A DNA stretch of 64,000 nucleotides from Desulfobulbaceae bacterium UBA2276 (GTDB lineage Bacteria; Desulfobacterota; Desulfobulbia; Desulfobulbales; Desulfocapsaceae). The stretch covers positions 1 through 64,000 of the forward strand of contig DDWW01000008.1 of NCBI GenBank assembly GCA_002347085.1. The letters run 5' to 3'. A program made the position numbers and the translations under genes. The notes under the pieces were generated by a model that searched no databases, had not been told where the DNA came from, and saw only the letters and a list, made by a program, of their open reading frames with translations. This document shows, piece after piece, positions 41,937 through 50,751 of the stretch (within the stretch, counting starts at the first letter, position 1; each line of letters begins with the position of its first letter).

Positions 41937-43784
41937 TTAGGGGGAGGAGATGGGAATTGCCAGGGCCAGAATTCGTGTCCCTTCCTGGAACAGGAGGTGT
42001 TTTGCCGTCAGATCGGCCAAGAAATCATGCAGGGCCTGGGGCGGGATGGCCGGGAATTGTTGGGCCAGTTTCTTTTTTTCCCTTATCTTCTGGCAAAAGA
42101 GATAGATCTCCCGGGATGTCCCGCGTAATCGATGGTGCAGGCAGGGGGCGCTGAGCTGTTCCTGGCGGATAATGAGAAAGGAGCCGCCGTCGCGGTAACT
42201 CAGCGGGGGGAGGCAGCGCGTATTACCTTTCATGTCGCGTCTGGCGTGAAAGGCCTGCCATTGGGCGATTTTTTTGTTTACCGGCTGCCACAGTCGACGT
42301 TGGGAGACCCTTTCGCCTCGATAATCCTTGATCAGCATCTCCATGCCGGCCAGCAGCTCTGGGGGAAAAAGGCTGCGGTTTTTGGGATGCTGGGTTATCG
42401 CCGCAATACCAAATTTTTTGGGAGTATTGCAGATCGGCGAGCCATGTCCCAGGAAAAAAGAGGCCCCGCTCAGCGGGGTAAAGGGCAGGACAAAGTCCAG
42501 GGTATATAAGGTCTCTGCCACTTCTTCCGCGGTGCTGCCGGGAAATTCGGTGATCAGGTTGCCGTCAAGCCGCATGGCGCAGGCCAGGGCGTATTTCATG
42601 GTCGCGATATTGTCCATGACCGAGGTGCCCTTTTCCATCCTGGCCAGCAGGCTGGAGGAGAGCGCCTCAATGCCAACCTGGATCGAAGAAAGACCGCCTT
42701 GCCGGTAGGCGGCCAGCGTGTCGCCATTGGTGATCACCCGGATCTCGGCGAAGAAATCGTAGTCGATCTTGGTTGCGGCCATGGTCTGAAAAAAGAGGTC
42801 TGCTTCTTTGGGGGGCAGGGCGTTATCGGTAAAGGTAAAGTCCAGGCAGCCATGGCGCAGGGATTGCTCGCTGACCTCGCGCGCCACCTTGTCGCTCTGT
42901 TTCCAACGGTACCCCTGCCATTGCAGGTTGAGGTTGCAGAAGGTGCAGCGGTTCCACCAGCAGCCTCGGGAAAATTCCAGGGGGAGGACGGGGATGAAGG
43001 GCTGGTCAGGGAGGGTGGCCCGCATCTCTTGGAAATAGGGGGTGTAATCAGGGCTTGGCAGGTGGTTGAGATCAGTGATCCCAAGGCAGGGACTTGCGGC
43101 AGAAGATCGTGGCCGCCCTCGCAGGATGATTTGCGGGGGGAGGGTCTTGGGGTCTTTGTGCTGTCGCAGGCAATGGCAGAGCTGGCTTAGGGCATCTTCT
43201 CCTTCTCCGGAGATCACATAGTCAAGCTGAGAGAAGGTGTGAAGAAGAGAGGCGCCCATAGCCCCGACACAGCCAGATCCCCCCGCGACAATGGTGAGGG
43301 TGGGATGCTGTTGTTTGATGCGTTTGGCGGCGGCAAGGGACGCGAGTAACTGATTGAAGCAGATGGAAAATCCGATCAGGTGAAAGCTGGCGAGATCGAG
43401 GCTGGCCAGCCATTGATCAAGGGCCTGGTCAAGGAGCTGGACGGTCTGATCAAAATCAAGTCTGCGGAGCAGGCTGTTGCCTTGGCAGCTCTGTTTGAAG
43501 AGTCGGGCCGCTTGCGGTCGCTGCTCGGGAAAGAGCAGGGGGCTGTAGAGGGCCTCTCCCGCCCAGCTGTTCCGGGAGAGATGGTGATAGGTCTCGGTAC
43601 CAAGAGCGTTGGCCACCTGGAGGTAGGGGTGGAGGGTGTGGGTCTGGATGACGTCATCTTGGTCGAGCCAGGCCTTGAGGGCGCCTAATTGAATCGAAGG
43701 CCGATTGAAGATCGACCAGGGCATGGAGATCAGGGCGACGCGAAATTTATCTTCTTGTGGTGGTTTTTCTTGAGACGCCATCAT
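41937..43784 (-). CDS. B12-binding radical SAM protein, RiPP-maturase-like
   Basis: This 615-residue protein resembles the RiPP maturation radical SAM family 1 (rSAM_ocin). The N-terminal cobalamin-type domain reads RVALISMPWSIFNRPSIQLG, then FHLIGFSICFNQLLASLAAA and IVAGGSGC, without the DXHXXG ligand. The cluster motif is SRGCWWNRCTFCNL (C275, C280, C283), spacing CX4CX2C rather than CX3CX2C. It continues FTFTDNALPP, IQVGIEALSSSLL and GNLITEFPGST. No precursor peptide gene is visible nearby. It overlaps lolA by four bases and is in the murI-lolA operon. Confidence 0.8.
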   Translation of the reverse strand: MMASQEKPPQEDKFRVALISMPWSIFNRPSIQLGALKAWLDQDDVIQTHTLHPYLQVANALGTETYHHLSRNSWAGEALYSPLLFPEQRPQAARLFKQSCQGNSLLRRLDFDQTVQLLDQALDQWLASLDLASFHLIGFSICFNQLLASLAAAKRIKQQHPTLTIVAGGSGCVGAMGASLLHTFSQLDYVISGEGEDALSQLCHCLRQHKDPKTLPPQIILRGRPRSSAASPCLGITDLNHLPSPDYTPYFQEMRATLPDQPFIPVLPLEFSRGCWWNRCTFCNLNLQWQGYRWKQSDKVAREVSEQSLRHGCLDFTFTDNALPPKEADLFFQTMAATKIDYDFFAEIRVITNGDTLAAYRQGGLSSIQVGIEALSSSLLARMEKGTSVMDNIATMKYALACAMRLDGNLITEFPGSTAEEVAETLYTLDFVLPFTPLSGASFFLGHGSPICNTPKKFGIAAITQHPKNRSLFPPELLAGMEMLIKDYRGERVSQRRLWQPVNKKIAQWQAFHARRDMKGNTRCLPPLSYRDGGSFLIIRQEQLSAPCLHHRLRGTSREIYLFCQKIREKKKLAQQFPAIPPQALHDFLADLTAKHLLFQEGTRILALAIPISSP

Positions 43785-44536
43785 TGATAGATGATTTCTG
43801 TCCCCTCGGGCGGGGTAAAGGTGAACAGGGTCTCCATGGCCTTGGGGTCATCAGTGTTCAGGGTGTTGACCTTCATATTGCTCAAGGTCAGGGAGGTACG
43901 GGTGTCAAAATGATCGAGGATATCTATACGCTGGATCATGGAGTCCGGGGTCACCCAGAGATGGATCTCGCTGACCTGAGATTGTTTTTCCTTAGGTGTG
44001 AGTTTGATGACCTTATATTTGCCGGTATCCTCTTTGCCTGGGGTAAAATCAGGGCTGGGGGCTGCGATGGAGAAATCCTTGAGCAGGTTGCCCGAGCCGG
44101 TGAAAAAGGAGTAGGTGATATCGTTGCGCATGGTCTCTGCCGGGCTGACGATCATCTGTTCGAGTTTGGCAAAGTACATGGAAAAATCGATGCCATCGCT
44201 GACCAGGATCTGCTTTTCCGGACTGGTGTAATCCCAACGCATCTTGCCGCTGATTCCGGGCGCGCCCACCGGCTTTTTGTCTTTGACAAACCAGGCGGAG
44301 CCGCTCGCCTGTTGCGCCCGACCACTGAGTTCCCCTTCGGTATTCTGGTTGAAATCAAAGGCGAGGCTTTTGATCTGGTCATAGGTCTGTTGCAGCCGGC
44401 GGGCGATATCCTCCGGGGATTCGGCGTGGGAGGTGACAGGTAACAGCAGACAAATGACCGAGGTGGAGAAAAGCAAGAGCAGGAGCGTGCGGGTCACAGC
44501 GGATATCTGGTTCAGAAAGGGTTGCATGGGGTTCAT
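43781..44536 (-). CDS. lolA: Outer membrane lipoprotein carrier LolA
   Basis: This 251-residue periplasmic protein ferries lipoproteins from the inner membrane to the outer membrane. A signal peptide (about residues 1-38, ending SHA) is followed by the LolA fold: LQQTYDQIKSLAFDFNQNT, GKMRWDYTSPEKQILVSDG and IHLWVTPDSMIQRIDILDHF. It is coupled by ATGA overlaps to murI upstream and the radical SAM gene downstream. The cargo fits the Bam, Pal and CsgG-type lipoproteins of the window. Confidence 0.9.
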   Translation of the reverse strand: MNPMQPFLNQISAVTRTLLLLLFSTSVICLLLPVTSHAESPEDIARRLQQTYDQIKSLAFDFNQNTEGELSGRAQQASGSAWFVKDKKPVGAPGISGKMRWDYTSPEKQILVSDGIDFSMYFAKLEQMIVSPAETMRNDITYSFFTGSGNLLKDFSIAAPSPDFTPGKEDTGKYKVIKLTPKEKQSQVSEIHLWVTPDSMIQRIDILDHFDTRTSLTLSNMKVNTLNTDDPKAMETLFTFTPPEGTEIIYQ

Positions 44537-45315
44537 GTGAGGATCAGCTCCAGGGGGCGTGCAAATATTTTGCGAGCGACGGTCTGCGCGGAATCGGTCA
44601 GGTCGGAGACATAATAGCGGTGGGTGGTGGTGCCTTCTTCGGCCCGGGTGACCAGTTTCGGCTGTTCGGTCAGTAGGTCGCGGACATAGTTTGCGGTCTC
44701 TACCGAGGAGTCAATGAGATTGACTCGTTTGCCCACCCGGGCCTGGATCAGTGTCTTAAGCAGGGGGTAGTGGGTACAGCCCAGCACCAGGGTATCGATT
44801 TGCTTGTCCTTCAAGGGATGCAGGTAGCGCCTGATGATCATCTTGGTCTCCTGCTTGTTGGTCCATCCTTCTTCCACCAGCGGCACGAGCAGCGGACAGG
44901 CCTCGGAAAAAACCTGGAAATCTGGCCGCTGGCCGCCGATGGTCTCTTCGTACACCCCGCTTCTGATGGTGGCCCTGGTGCCAATGACTCCAATCCGTCC
45001 TGTTTTGGTGGTGGCAATGGCCTTGGTTGCGGCCGGGGTGATCACCTCAATGATAGGTACCTTAAATTCCCGGCGCAAGGCCTCTGTGGCCACGCTTGAG
45101 GCCGTGTTGCAGGCAATGATGATGATCTCCGCCCCGGCCTTGAGCAGAAACTCGGTGTTGCGCAGGGAGTAGTCGGTGATGGTCGCAGCGCTTTTAGAAC
45201 CATAGGGGGTGCGGGCGATGTCGCCAAAATAGACGATGGAGTAATCGGGCAGCAGTTGTTCTACCGCCCGTGCCACCGTCATGCCGCCAATGCCTGAATC
45301 AAAGATGCCGATCAT
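44533..45315 (-). CDS. murI: Glutamate racemase
   Basis: This 260-residue enzyme makes D-glutamate for peptidoglycan. It begins IGIFDSGIGGMTVARAV and has the two catalytic cysteines C69 in ACNTASSVAT and C180 in LGCTHYPLL, plus YFGDIARTPYGSKS. Length is normal. It is the first gene of the operon murI-lolA-radical SAM, transcribed divergently from dmeF. Confidence 0.95.
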   Translation of the reverse strand: MIGIFDSGIGGMTVARAVEQLLPDYSIVYFGDIARTPYGSKSAATITDYSLRNTEFLLKAGAEIIIIACNTASSVATEALRREFKVPIIEVITPAATKAIATTKTGRIGVIGTRATIRSGVYEETIGGQRPDFQVFSEACPLLVPLVEEGWTNKQETKMIIRRYLHPLKDKQIDTLVLGCTHYPLLKTLIQARVGKRVNLIDSSVETANYVRDLLTEQPKLVTRAEEGTTTHRYYVSDLTDSAQTVARKIFARPLELILT

Positions 45316-45445
45316 GGGAAAGGGTTACTTCTTTTTGTATAAAAGGTGACAAGGGAAAGAACCATTATGAGAAAACCTCCCCCTTTATACCAGAAACAGG
45401 AGAAAACAACAATGTTGATGGCTCTTGACGTGATTGCTTGGCTGG

Positions 45446-45484
45446 TATAGTTTGATTGGCGAATATCTTGACAATCAAACTATA
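45446..45484. promoter_or_regulatory. Palindromic operator/promoter before dmeF-marR
   Basis: TATAGTTTGATTG (45446-45458) and CAATCAAACTATA (45472-45484) form a perfect 13-bp inverted repeat with a 13-base spacer. TTGACA (45469-45474) overlaps the right arm, and a TACTTT lies 17 bases beyond it; TATAGT in the left arm is an alternative -10. The MarR-family protein encoded behind dmeF is the obvious candidate to bind here. Confidence 0.65.
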
Positions 45485-45553
45485 TGGCTGTACTTTTTAA
45501 CCTTCTCAAGGGGCAGGTAGTCTAAAGGACATTTTTTCACAGAGAGGTTTCCG

Positions 45554-46507
45554 ATGCGTACTCATTCAATTGAACCCTGGCAGCACCAGCATGATTTTGC
45601 GGTTATAGAGGAGCAGGGCGAGCGACGAACCCGGCAGGTGCTGATCCTGACCGCTATTACCATGCTGCTGGAGGTGGCGGCAGGCCTGGCCTCCGGCTCC
45701 ATGGCCCTGCTGGCCGATGGCTGGCACATGGGCACCCATGTGGCCGCCTTCATGATCGCGATATTTGCCTATCGGTATGCCCAGCGCCATGCCGACAACA
45801 AGGATTTTGCCTTTGGCACCGGCAAGGTCAGTGTGCTTGGAGGTTTTACCAGCGCCATTGTCCTGCTTGTGGTTTCCCTGCTCATGCTCATTGAGTCGGG
45901 TCAGCGATTGCTGGCCCCGCAGGCCATCCATTTCAATGAGGCCCTGGCTGTGGCTGTCCTGGGGCTTGCGGTCAATATCGCCAGCGCTTTTCTCCTTCGT
46001 GAGCATCATGACCATGATAACCACGGTGACCATAACGACGACCATCACGACCATCACCACCACCATGATCATAATCTCAAGGCGGCCTATCTGCATGTCC
46101 TGGCCGATGCCTTGACTTCGGTTCTTGCCATTGCCGCCTTGATTCTCGGTAAATATCTGGGCTGGAATTGGCTTGATCCCGTTATCGGGATCGTTGGCGC
46201 AATGGTTATTGGTCGCTGGGCCTATGGTCTGTTGCGGGAAACGGGATTTATCCTGCTCGACGGCAGCATGGAGGCCAAAGAGCTTGCGGCCATCAAAGAA
46301 AAAATTGAGGGGGCGTTGGACAACCGGATTGCCGATATGCATGTGTGGAGGGTGGGGCCGGCGGATTTTGCGGCCATTATCTCCATTGTCACCCATCACC
46401 CGCAGAAGATGGACTATTACAAGGGATTACTGGAGGATTTTACAGAGATTAGCCATTTGACCATAGAGATGAATGTCTGCGAGGAAGAGTCATGTCTGTT
46501 CCGTTAA
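45554..46507 (+). CDS. dmeF: CDF family Co/Ni efflux transporter DmeF
   Basis: This 317-residue cation diffusion facilitator exports divalent metal across the inner membrane. It has six transmembrane segments, the metal-site motifs ADGWHMGTH (D55, H58) and HVLADALTS (H181, D185), and a His/Asp-rich cytoplasmic loop at residues 151-174. The N-terminal WQHQHDF resembles the DmeF subgroup for Co2+ and Ni2+. The actual metal is inferred. The end overlaps the MarR-family gene by 16 bases, and a palindromic operator lies about 70 bases upstream. Confidence 0.93.
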   Translation: MRTHSIEPWQHQHDFAVIEEQGERRTRQVLILTAITMLLEVAAGLASGSMALLADGWHMGTHVAAFMIAIFAYRYAQRHADNKDFAFGTGKVSVLGGFTSAIVLLVVSLLMLIESGQRLLAPQAIHFNEALAVAVLGLAVNIASAFLLREHHDHDNHGDHNDDHHDHHHHHDHNLKAAYLHVLADALTSVLAIAALILGKYLGWNWLDPVIGIVGAMVIGRWAYGLLRETGFILLDGSMEAKELAAIKEKIEGALDNRIADMHVWRVGPADFAAIISIVTHHPQKMDYYKGLLEDFTEISHLTIEMNVCEEESCLFR

Positions 46508-46920
46508 CCACTATTGAAAAAATTTCTCATCAGCTTGTTGAATTCTATGAAAAAATGTCATTCTGGGAGCAGGATGTGCTGAGGAGCTCCGGGCTTTCCA
46601 CGGCCCAGATGCATACCCTTGAGATCGTTGGTCATGGTGTCTCCCTGCGGATGAAGGAGTTGGCCGGAAAGATAGGCGTGACCACCGGTACCCTTACGGT
46701 GATGGTTGACCGGCTGGAGGAGCAGGGTCTGCTCAAAAGAACGCCCCATGAGACGGATCGCCGGTCCTGGCTGATTGAGCTGACAGAGAAAGGGCAGGCG
46801 CACTTTAGCCAGCATCATCAGTACCATCTGCGGCTTACTGAAGAGATCACCGCCACCTTGTCCCGCGAGGAACAGGAGCTGTTCACCGCCATTCTGGAAA
46901 AGATTGTCGGGAGGATGTGA
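46492..46920 (+). CDS. MarR family transcriptional regulator
   Basis: This 142-residue winged-helix protein has the MarR core. STAQMHTLEIVG precedes LRMKELAGKIGVTTGTLTVMV, which is the recognition helix, and RLEEQGLLKRTPHETDRRSW, which is the wing. Overlap with dmeF implies that it controls the exporter, probably through the inverted repeat at 45446-45484. Its ligand could be metal or redox; no extra Cys/His site stands out. Confidence 0.92.
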   Translation: MSVPLTTIEKISHQLVEFYEKMSFWEQDVLRSSGLSTAQMHTLEIVGHGVSLRMKELAGKIGVTTGTLTVMVDRLEEQGLLKRTPHETDRRSWLIELTEKGQAHFSQHHQYHLRLTEEITATLSREEQELFTAILEKIVGRM

Positions 46921-46923
46921 GGG

Positions 46924-46939
46924 AGGGGTTAGCCCCTTT
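46924..46939. terminator. Small hairpin between marR-type gene and mutM
   Basis: AGGGG-TTAG-CCCCT followed by TTT lies between the convergent stops. The stem is only five bases, so it is a weak terminator candidate. Confidence 0.4.
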
Positions 46940-47772
46940 CATTCTTTCTGACAGCTGGGGCAGAAATAACTTGCCCTGCCGCTTATCTGGATCTTTTCAA
47001 TAGGTGATCCGCACTGGTGGCAGGGCTGATTGTTGCGGCCATAGACCTTGAATTGCATCTGAAAGTAGCCGCTCTCCCCGCTGGCATTGATAAAATCGCT
47101 GATGGTGGAGCCGCCGCAGGCAATGGCCTCGGTCAGGATCCGGCGGGTCAGGTGGATGACTCGCTGCCAGTCGCTCTCGCCGAGGGTGCATGCCGGGGTG
47201 GCGGGATGGATGCCGGCGGCCATCAGGACCTCGTTGGCGTAGATGTTGCCGATGCCTGCCACTATCTTGGCGTCCATGAGAAAGGTCTTGATCGGCTGCT
47301 GTCCGCGTCCAGCAAGGGCCATAAAATGGGCAGGGGTGCAGCGTTTGCTGAAGGGTTCCGGCCCGGTGTCCGCAAAAAAACCGGATTCCATTGTCACCGC
47401 CTGTTCCGGGGTCAACAGCCAGACACCGCCAAAACGTCTGGTGTCGTTGAGGCGCAGTTCCATACCATTGTCCAGATGCCAGCAAACATGATCATGGATC
47501 TTGAGCGGGGATTGCTGGGGGAAGATGCCCAGGTTGCCGGTCATCCCCAGATGGATGATGAGCAGTGTTTCATCTCCGGTGCTGATGAGCAGGTACTTGG
47601 CCCGTCGCGTAACGGACGTGATCGTCTGGCCGCAGAGCACTTCGTTCATAGCGATCTGGGTGGGTTTGTGGCGGAGCGGTTTGGAGCTGGTATGGACACT
47701 GGTGATGCTTTGGCCCGTCAAGTGCGGACGCAATCCTTGGCAGATGACTTCGACTTCCGGGAGTTCAGGCAT
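46939..47772 (-). CDS. mutM: Formamidopyrimidine-DNA glycosylase
   Basis: This 277-residue base-excision enzyme removes 8-oxoguanine and related lesions. The start MPELPEVEVICQGL gives the catalytic N-terminal proline, and DTRRFGGVWLL and AGIGNIYANEVL are family blocks. The C-terminal zinc finger reads CHQCGSPIEKIQISGRASYF followed by CPSC. It overlaps the phosphopantetheinyl transferase gene by eight bases, so the two are cotranscribed. Confidence 0.95.
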   Translation of the reverse strand: MPELPEVEVICQGLRPHLTGQSITSVHTSSKPLRHKPTQIAMNEVLCGQTITSVTRRAKYLLISTGDETLLIIHLGMTGNLGIFPQQSPLKIHDHVCWHLDNGMELRLNDTRRFGGVWLLTPEQAVTMESGFFADTGPEPFSKRCTPAHFMALAGRGQQPIKTFLMDAKIVAGIGNIYANEVLMAAGIHPATPACTLGESDWQRVIHLTRRILTEAIACGGSTISDFINASGESGYFQMQFKVYGRNNQPCHQCGSPIEKIQISGRASYFCPSCQKE

Positions 47773-48682
47773 AGTTTATTCCGGGGCTGGGTTGAGGGGG
47801 GATGATACACAGACCGATGCCATAGCCCTGGTGGAGACCGACCACCACCTGGAATTGACAGTGAGAGGCGCAGGATTCCTGGTGGCCTCCATGATAATCT
47901 AAGGTGAAGAGGCAGGCAGCCAGGGTATCTGTGGTGGGCGAGACGGCTTGCGGGATCTGCTCGATATGGGTCAACACGAGGTCAAGGAACCCGGGCATGT
48001 GGTCAAAAAGGGCGCCTTTTTTGACCGCCTCTTTGGCGGCCCAGAGCAGGGCGAGGTGCTGGGGTGGGGGTAATTTGTCGAAAGAGTGGAGTCCTTGTCC
48101 AAGGATCTTCTCCTCAACTCCCGTGCAGAAGCGTTCCTTGACCCGAATCAGGGTCTCGCTTACGGCCTGGATATCAACGCCGCAGGGACTGGAGGCGGCC
48201 ACGGCCAGGGCATACCCCCTGGAGTGGGAGATCGAGATATGGGGGAGGCCCTGATCTGCCGGCAGGGCCGTGTACTCCAGGGAGGGGCGGCCCGAGGTCG
48301 CTGTTATGATCTGGAGCTGCGAGATCCGCTTGGTTGCCGGTAGTGTCTGCTTCCCATACCTGTCGTCCAGGTATTGCATGGCTGCCTGTTTGGCGCAGAT
48401 CCTGCCGCCGAGCCATTCAAGGTGTCTTTTTTCATGGTGTAAAGATTGTAATCGTTTCTGCTCGTCTTGGTGCAACCAGTCCGCACTGATCTCCTTTTCC
48501 TTGTCGTGGGCGATAACCGTGCGTAAGCACTCAAGGTCCAGCAAGGCCGTCTGCAGATGCGCCCAGGCAAAGCAGTTGTTGATACTCATAACAAAGGGGT
48601 CGGGGAGGGATGAAAAGTGCATATCCTGATAGTGAGTGTCTGAAGGGGCCATGGGCAGAGAAATAATTCTTTGCAATTTCAA
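47765..48682 (-). CDS. 4'-phosphopantetheinyl transferase superfamily protein
   Basis: This protein of about 305 residues is an Sfp-like transferase that loads phosphopantetheine onto carrier proteins. Evidence is LPHISISHSRGYALAVAAS, the Mg-binding GVDIQAVSE and the second motif LLWAAKEAVKKG. TTG 48682 has AGGATGAG just upstream and is taken as start; ATG 48652 and ATG 48622 are alternatives. No polyketide or peptide synthetase is in the window. It may serve fatty-acid ACP or a distant cluster. The C-terminal half is longer than in AcpS. Confidence 0.85.
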   Translation of the reverse strand: MKLQRIISLPMAPSDTHYQDMHFSSLPDPFVMSINNCFAWAHLQTALLDLECLRTVIAHDKEKEISADWLHQDEQKRLQSLHHEKRHLEWLGGRICAKQAAMQYLDDRYGKQTLPATKRISQLQIITATSGRPSLEYTALPADQGLPHISISHSRGYALAVAASSPCGVDIQAVSETLIRVKERFCTGVEEKILGQGLHSFDKLPPPQHLALLWAAKEAVKKGALFDHMPGFLDLVLTHIEQIPQAVSPTTDTLAACLFTLDYHGGHQESCASHCQFQVVVGLHQGYGIGLCIIPPQPSPGINYA

Positions 48683-48778
48683 CTCATCCTGCTAAAACGG
48701 AGCAGGATGAGGGGCTTGAGTGTTGGTGCTATTCGCACTGATTTTCTGTTGTTCTTTTACCTTCTATTGGAAAAAGAT

Positions 48779-49462
48779 ATGGGTATTGGGCTCAATATGA
48801 CCGGCTATGATCTGGTGATCGCCGCTATTTTTGTTTTTTTTATGGCTCGGGGTATCTGGGTTGGACTTTTGGGCCAGGTGACAGTGATTGTGGCCCTCTA
48901 TGTCGGCTATCTTGTTGCCGGACAGTATCATGACAAACTTTTCCCGTTTTTGCGAGGGGTTTCCGAAAACCCCCAGGTGGTGTTTCTGTTGGCCTATGCC
49001 ATCGTCTTTGCCTGCACCTATATGCTGACCATGCTTGCCGGCAAGGGCTTGACCGGGGTAATGCAACTGACCATTGCCGGTTGGTTTGATAAGGTGCTGG
49101 GCGCCATCTTTGGCGCGGTGAAAGCCCTGATCATTACTATCCTCCTCCATATGCTCCTCACCACCTTTCTGGCCGCCGATACCCCCCTGTTGCGCCAGTG
49201 TAAGCTCTGCCCGTATCTATCCCAGGCCATGACCCTGTCTCAACAGGTGATTAAGGATGACAAGGTGCGCCAGGCCTTTCAGCAGAAGAAGGCAGCCATC
49301 TCGGAGAAAATGGTGGCCCCTCCGGTGGTGATGGTTGAGAAGCAGGACGCACCTGTTGCCCCGGTCGCGCCGCCCGTCGTACCCCCGTCCGCGGAACCGC
49401 CGCCGGTGCCAAAAAAATTGGATAAGCAGGCCCCTGCCAAGCCGTCATCTGCGGTACAGTGA
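48779..49462 (+). CDS. CvpA family membrane protein
   Basis: This protein of about 227 residues has four transmembrane helices in the CvpA pattern (MTGYDLVIAAIFVFFMARGI, QVTVIVALYVGYLVAG and two more). A soluble tail follows, ending in a Pro/Val/Ala-rich stretch (about residues 175-227). CvpA is linked to colicin V production and envelope stress. ATG 48779 with GGAAAAAG upstream is chosen over the longer open frame. Its end overlaps the convergent glycosyltransferase gene by 18 bases. Confidence 0.85.
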   Translation: MGIGLNMTGYDLVIAAIFVFFMARGIWVGLLGQVTVIVALYVGYLVAGQYHDKLFPFLRGVSENPQVVFLLAYAIVFACTYMLTMLAGKGLTGVMQLTIAGWFDKVLGAIFGAVKALIITILLHMLLTTFLAADTPLLRQCKLCPYLSQAMTLSQQVIKDDKVRQAFQQKKAAISEKMVAPPVVMVEKQDAPVAPVAPPVVPPSAEPPPVPKKLDKQAPAKPSSAVQ

Positions 49463-50134
49463 GGCTAATTTCTGCAAGGGGATCCGGGCGTAATAACCAA
49501 GGATCACCAACTGGTTGATCAGGGTGGTGCGGATGACCCCCAGACGATTCCAACGCCTTGCCGAGGTGGTTACACTCTGGGGCAGGGTGGTGATCCGGCC
49601 TTCCTTGCGGGCCCTTTTGATAAAGATGAAGTCCTCCATGATCGGGGCCTCCGGGAACCCGCCTAATCGCAGGAAATCATCACGACGGATGAAGATGCCC
49701 TGATCGCCATAGGGAAGCTGCAGGAGGCGTGAGCGCAGATTGGCCAGGAGGGTGATGCACTTTAACGGCAGGCCTGCATTTTTGACCGAGAGACTGAAGG
49801 CCCCGGCCAGGGTGGATGTGGTGTTGAGACAAGCCAGGAGCGGCCCGGTAAAGTCTGAAGGCAGCTCTGTGTCGGCATGAAGAAAGAGCAGGATCTTGCC
49901 CTTTGCTGATCTGGCCCCATGGTTGAGCTGTCCGCCGCGGCCAGGATTGCAGCTCTCGACTCGAAATCCACTGCTGCGGGCCAGGGGCACGGTCTGGTCA
50001 CGGCTGCCGCCATCGACAATGATGACCTCGCCTGCCAGCAGCGGGAGTTTACCCCAGTTGCCGACCTGGGTTTCTTCATTGAGGGTGGGGATGATGATCG
50101 AAATATCTGAGGTCTGCAGGGGTGTCGATGTCAT
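49445..50134 (-). CDS. TIGR04283 family glycosyltransferase
   Basis: This protein of about 229 residues is a GT2-type glycosyltransferase. It opens ISIIIPTLNEETQVG, then EVIIVDGGSRDQTVPLA, GRGGQLNHGA and LLFLHADTELP (the DXD-like site), and PYGDQGIFIRRDDFLRLGGF. The TIGR04283 group is often paired with TIGR04282, as here. The start ATG 50134 lies 59 bases inside the upstream gene, in another frame. The product is unknown; a link to arsenosugar or glycolipid synthesis is only a family label. Confidence 0.85.
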   Translation of the reverse strand: MTSTPLQTSDISIIIPTLNEETQVGNWGKLPLLAGEVIIVDGGSRDQTVPLARSSGFRVESCNPGRGGQLNHGARSAKGKILLFLHADTELPSDFTGPLLACLNTTSTLAGAFSLSVKNAGLPLKCITLLANLRSRLLQLPYGDQGIFIRRDDFLRLGGFPEAPIMEDFIFIKRARKEGRITTLPQSVTTSARRWNRLGVIRTTLINQLVILGYYARIPLQKLASLYRR

Positions 50135-50714
50135 GGAGTTGAGCCAGGGTGTGGCAGCGCAGTTGGTGCTGTTCTGCCCGTGATTTGGTGAGGGTATAAA
50201 CATCATCCGTGCTCCAGGGGATATCCTGGAACAGGGAATGACAGATAATGTCTGCGCTTTCCTGACGCACTCCGATAAGATAATAGCCGCCATCAAAGGC
50301 CGGTCCTAAGGTCAGGTCGTGGGTGGTCAGGGCGGTAAAGGCCTCTGCCATGATGCCTGCGGTGAGAGAGGGGCAATCGGAGCCCACGAGGAGCAGGCGT
50401 TGCGTCTGACTCACGTGACTGCTGATAGCGGCCCGCATGCGGCAGCCGATATCGCCTGCGGCCTGCTTTCGGTAGATGTGGTCCGCGCCCAGCCAGGAAC
50501 GCATCTGGGCTTCAGTTCCGCCTTCATGGTGGATCTCCAGGCGGTACGGGCAGGTGAGGGCCAGCTTGGTCAGTTGGGCAAGGATCAGGCGGGTCATCTG
50601 CTGGTGGAGTTTTGTCGCCCCATCTGCGCCCAGGGCGGGAATCAGGCGGGTCTTACACTTGCCTGGTTCGGGATAGCGGGTAAAGAGGATAATTATATCG
50701 AGCTGAGCTGTCAT
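50076..50714 (-). CDS. TIGR04282 (DUF2064) glycosyltransferase-like protein
   Basis: This protein of about 212 residues belongs to the DUF2064/TIGR04282 nucleotidyl-sugar-type fold. Evidence is IIILFTRYPEPGKCKTRLIPALG, LLLVGSDCPSLT and LGPAFDGGYYLIG, followed by FQDIPWSTDDVYTLT. It is translated before its TIGR04283 partner. ATG 50714 is chosen because the conserved strand begins nine residues later. An earlier frame opening at 50774 would overlap the divergent gene. Confidence 0.86.
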   Translation of the reverse strand: MTAQLDIIILFTRYPEPGKCKTRLIPALGADGATKLHQQMTRLILAQLTKLALTCPYRLEIHHEGGTEAQMRSWLGADHIYRKQAAGDIGCRMRAAISSHVSQTQRLLLVGSDCPSLTAGIMAEAFTALTTHDLTLGPAFDGGYYLIGVRQESADIICHSLFQDIPWSTDDVYTLTKSRAEQHQLRCHTLAQLHDIDTPADLRYFDHHPHPQ

Positions 50715-50751
50715 CGTAAAATTATAATAGAGCAAGTAGTCAAAAAATACC

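Noticed and set aside
46019..46075. Repetitive CAT/CAC/GAC tract that looks like a tandem repeat
   Set aside because: It encodes the His/Asp-rich metal loop of DmeF, an expected feature of the family.
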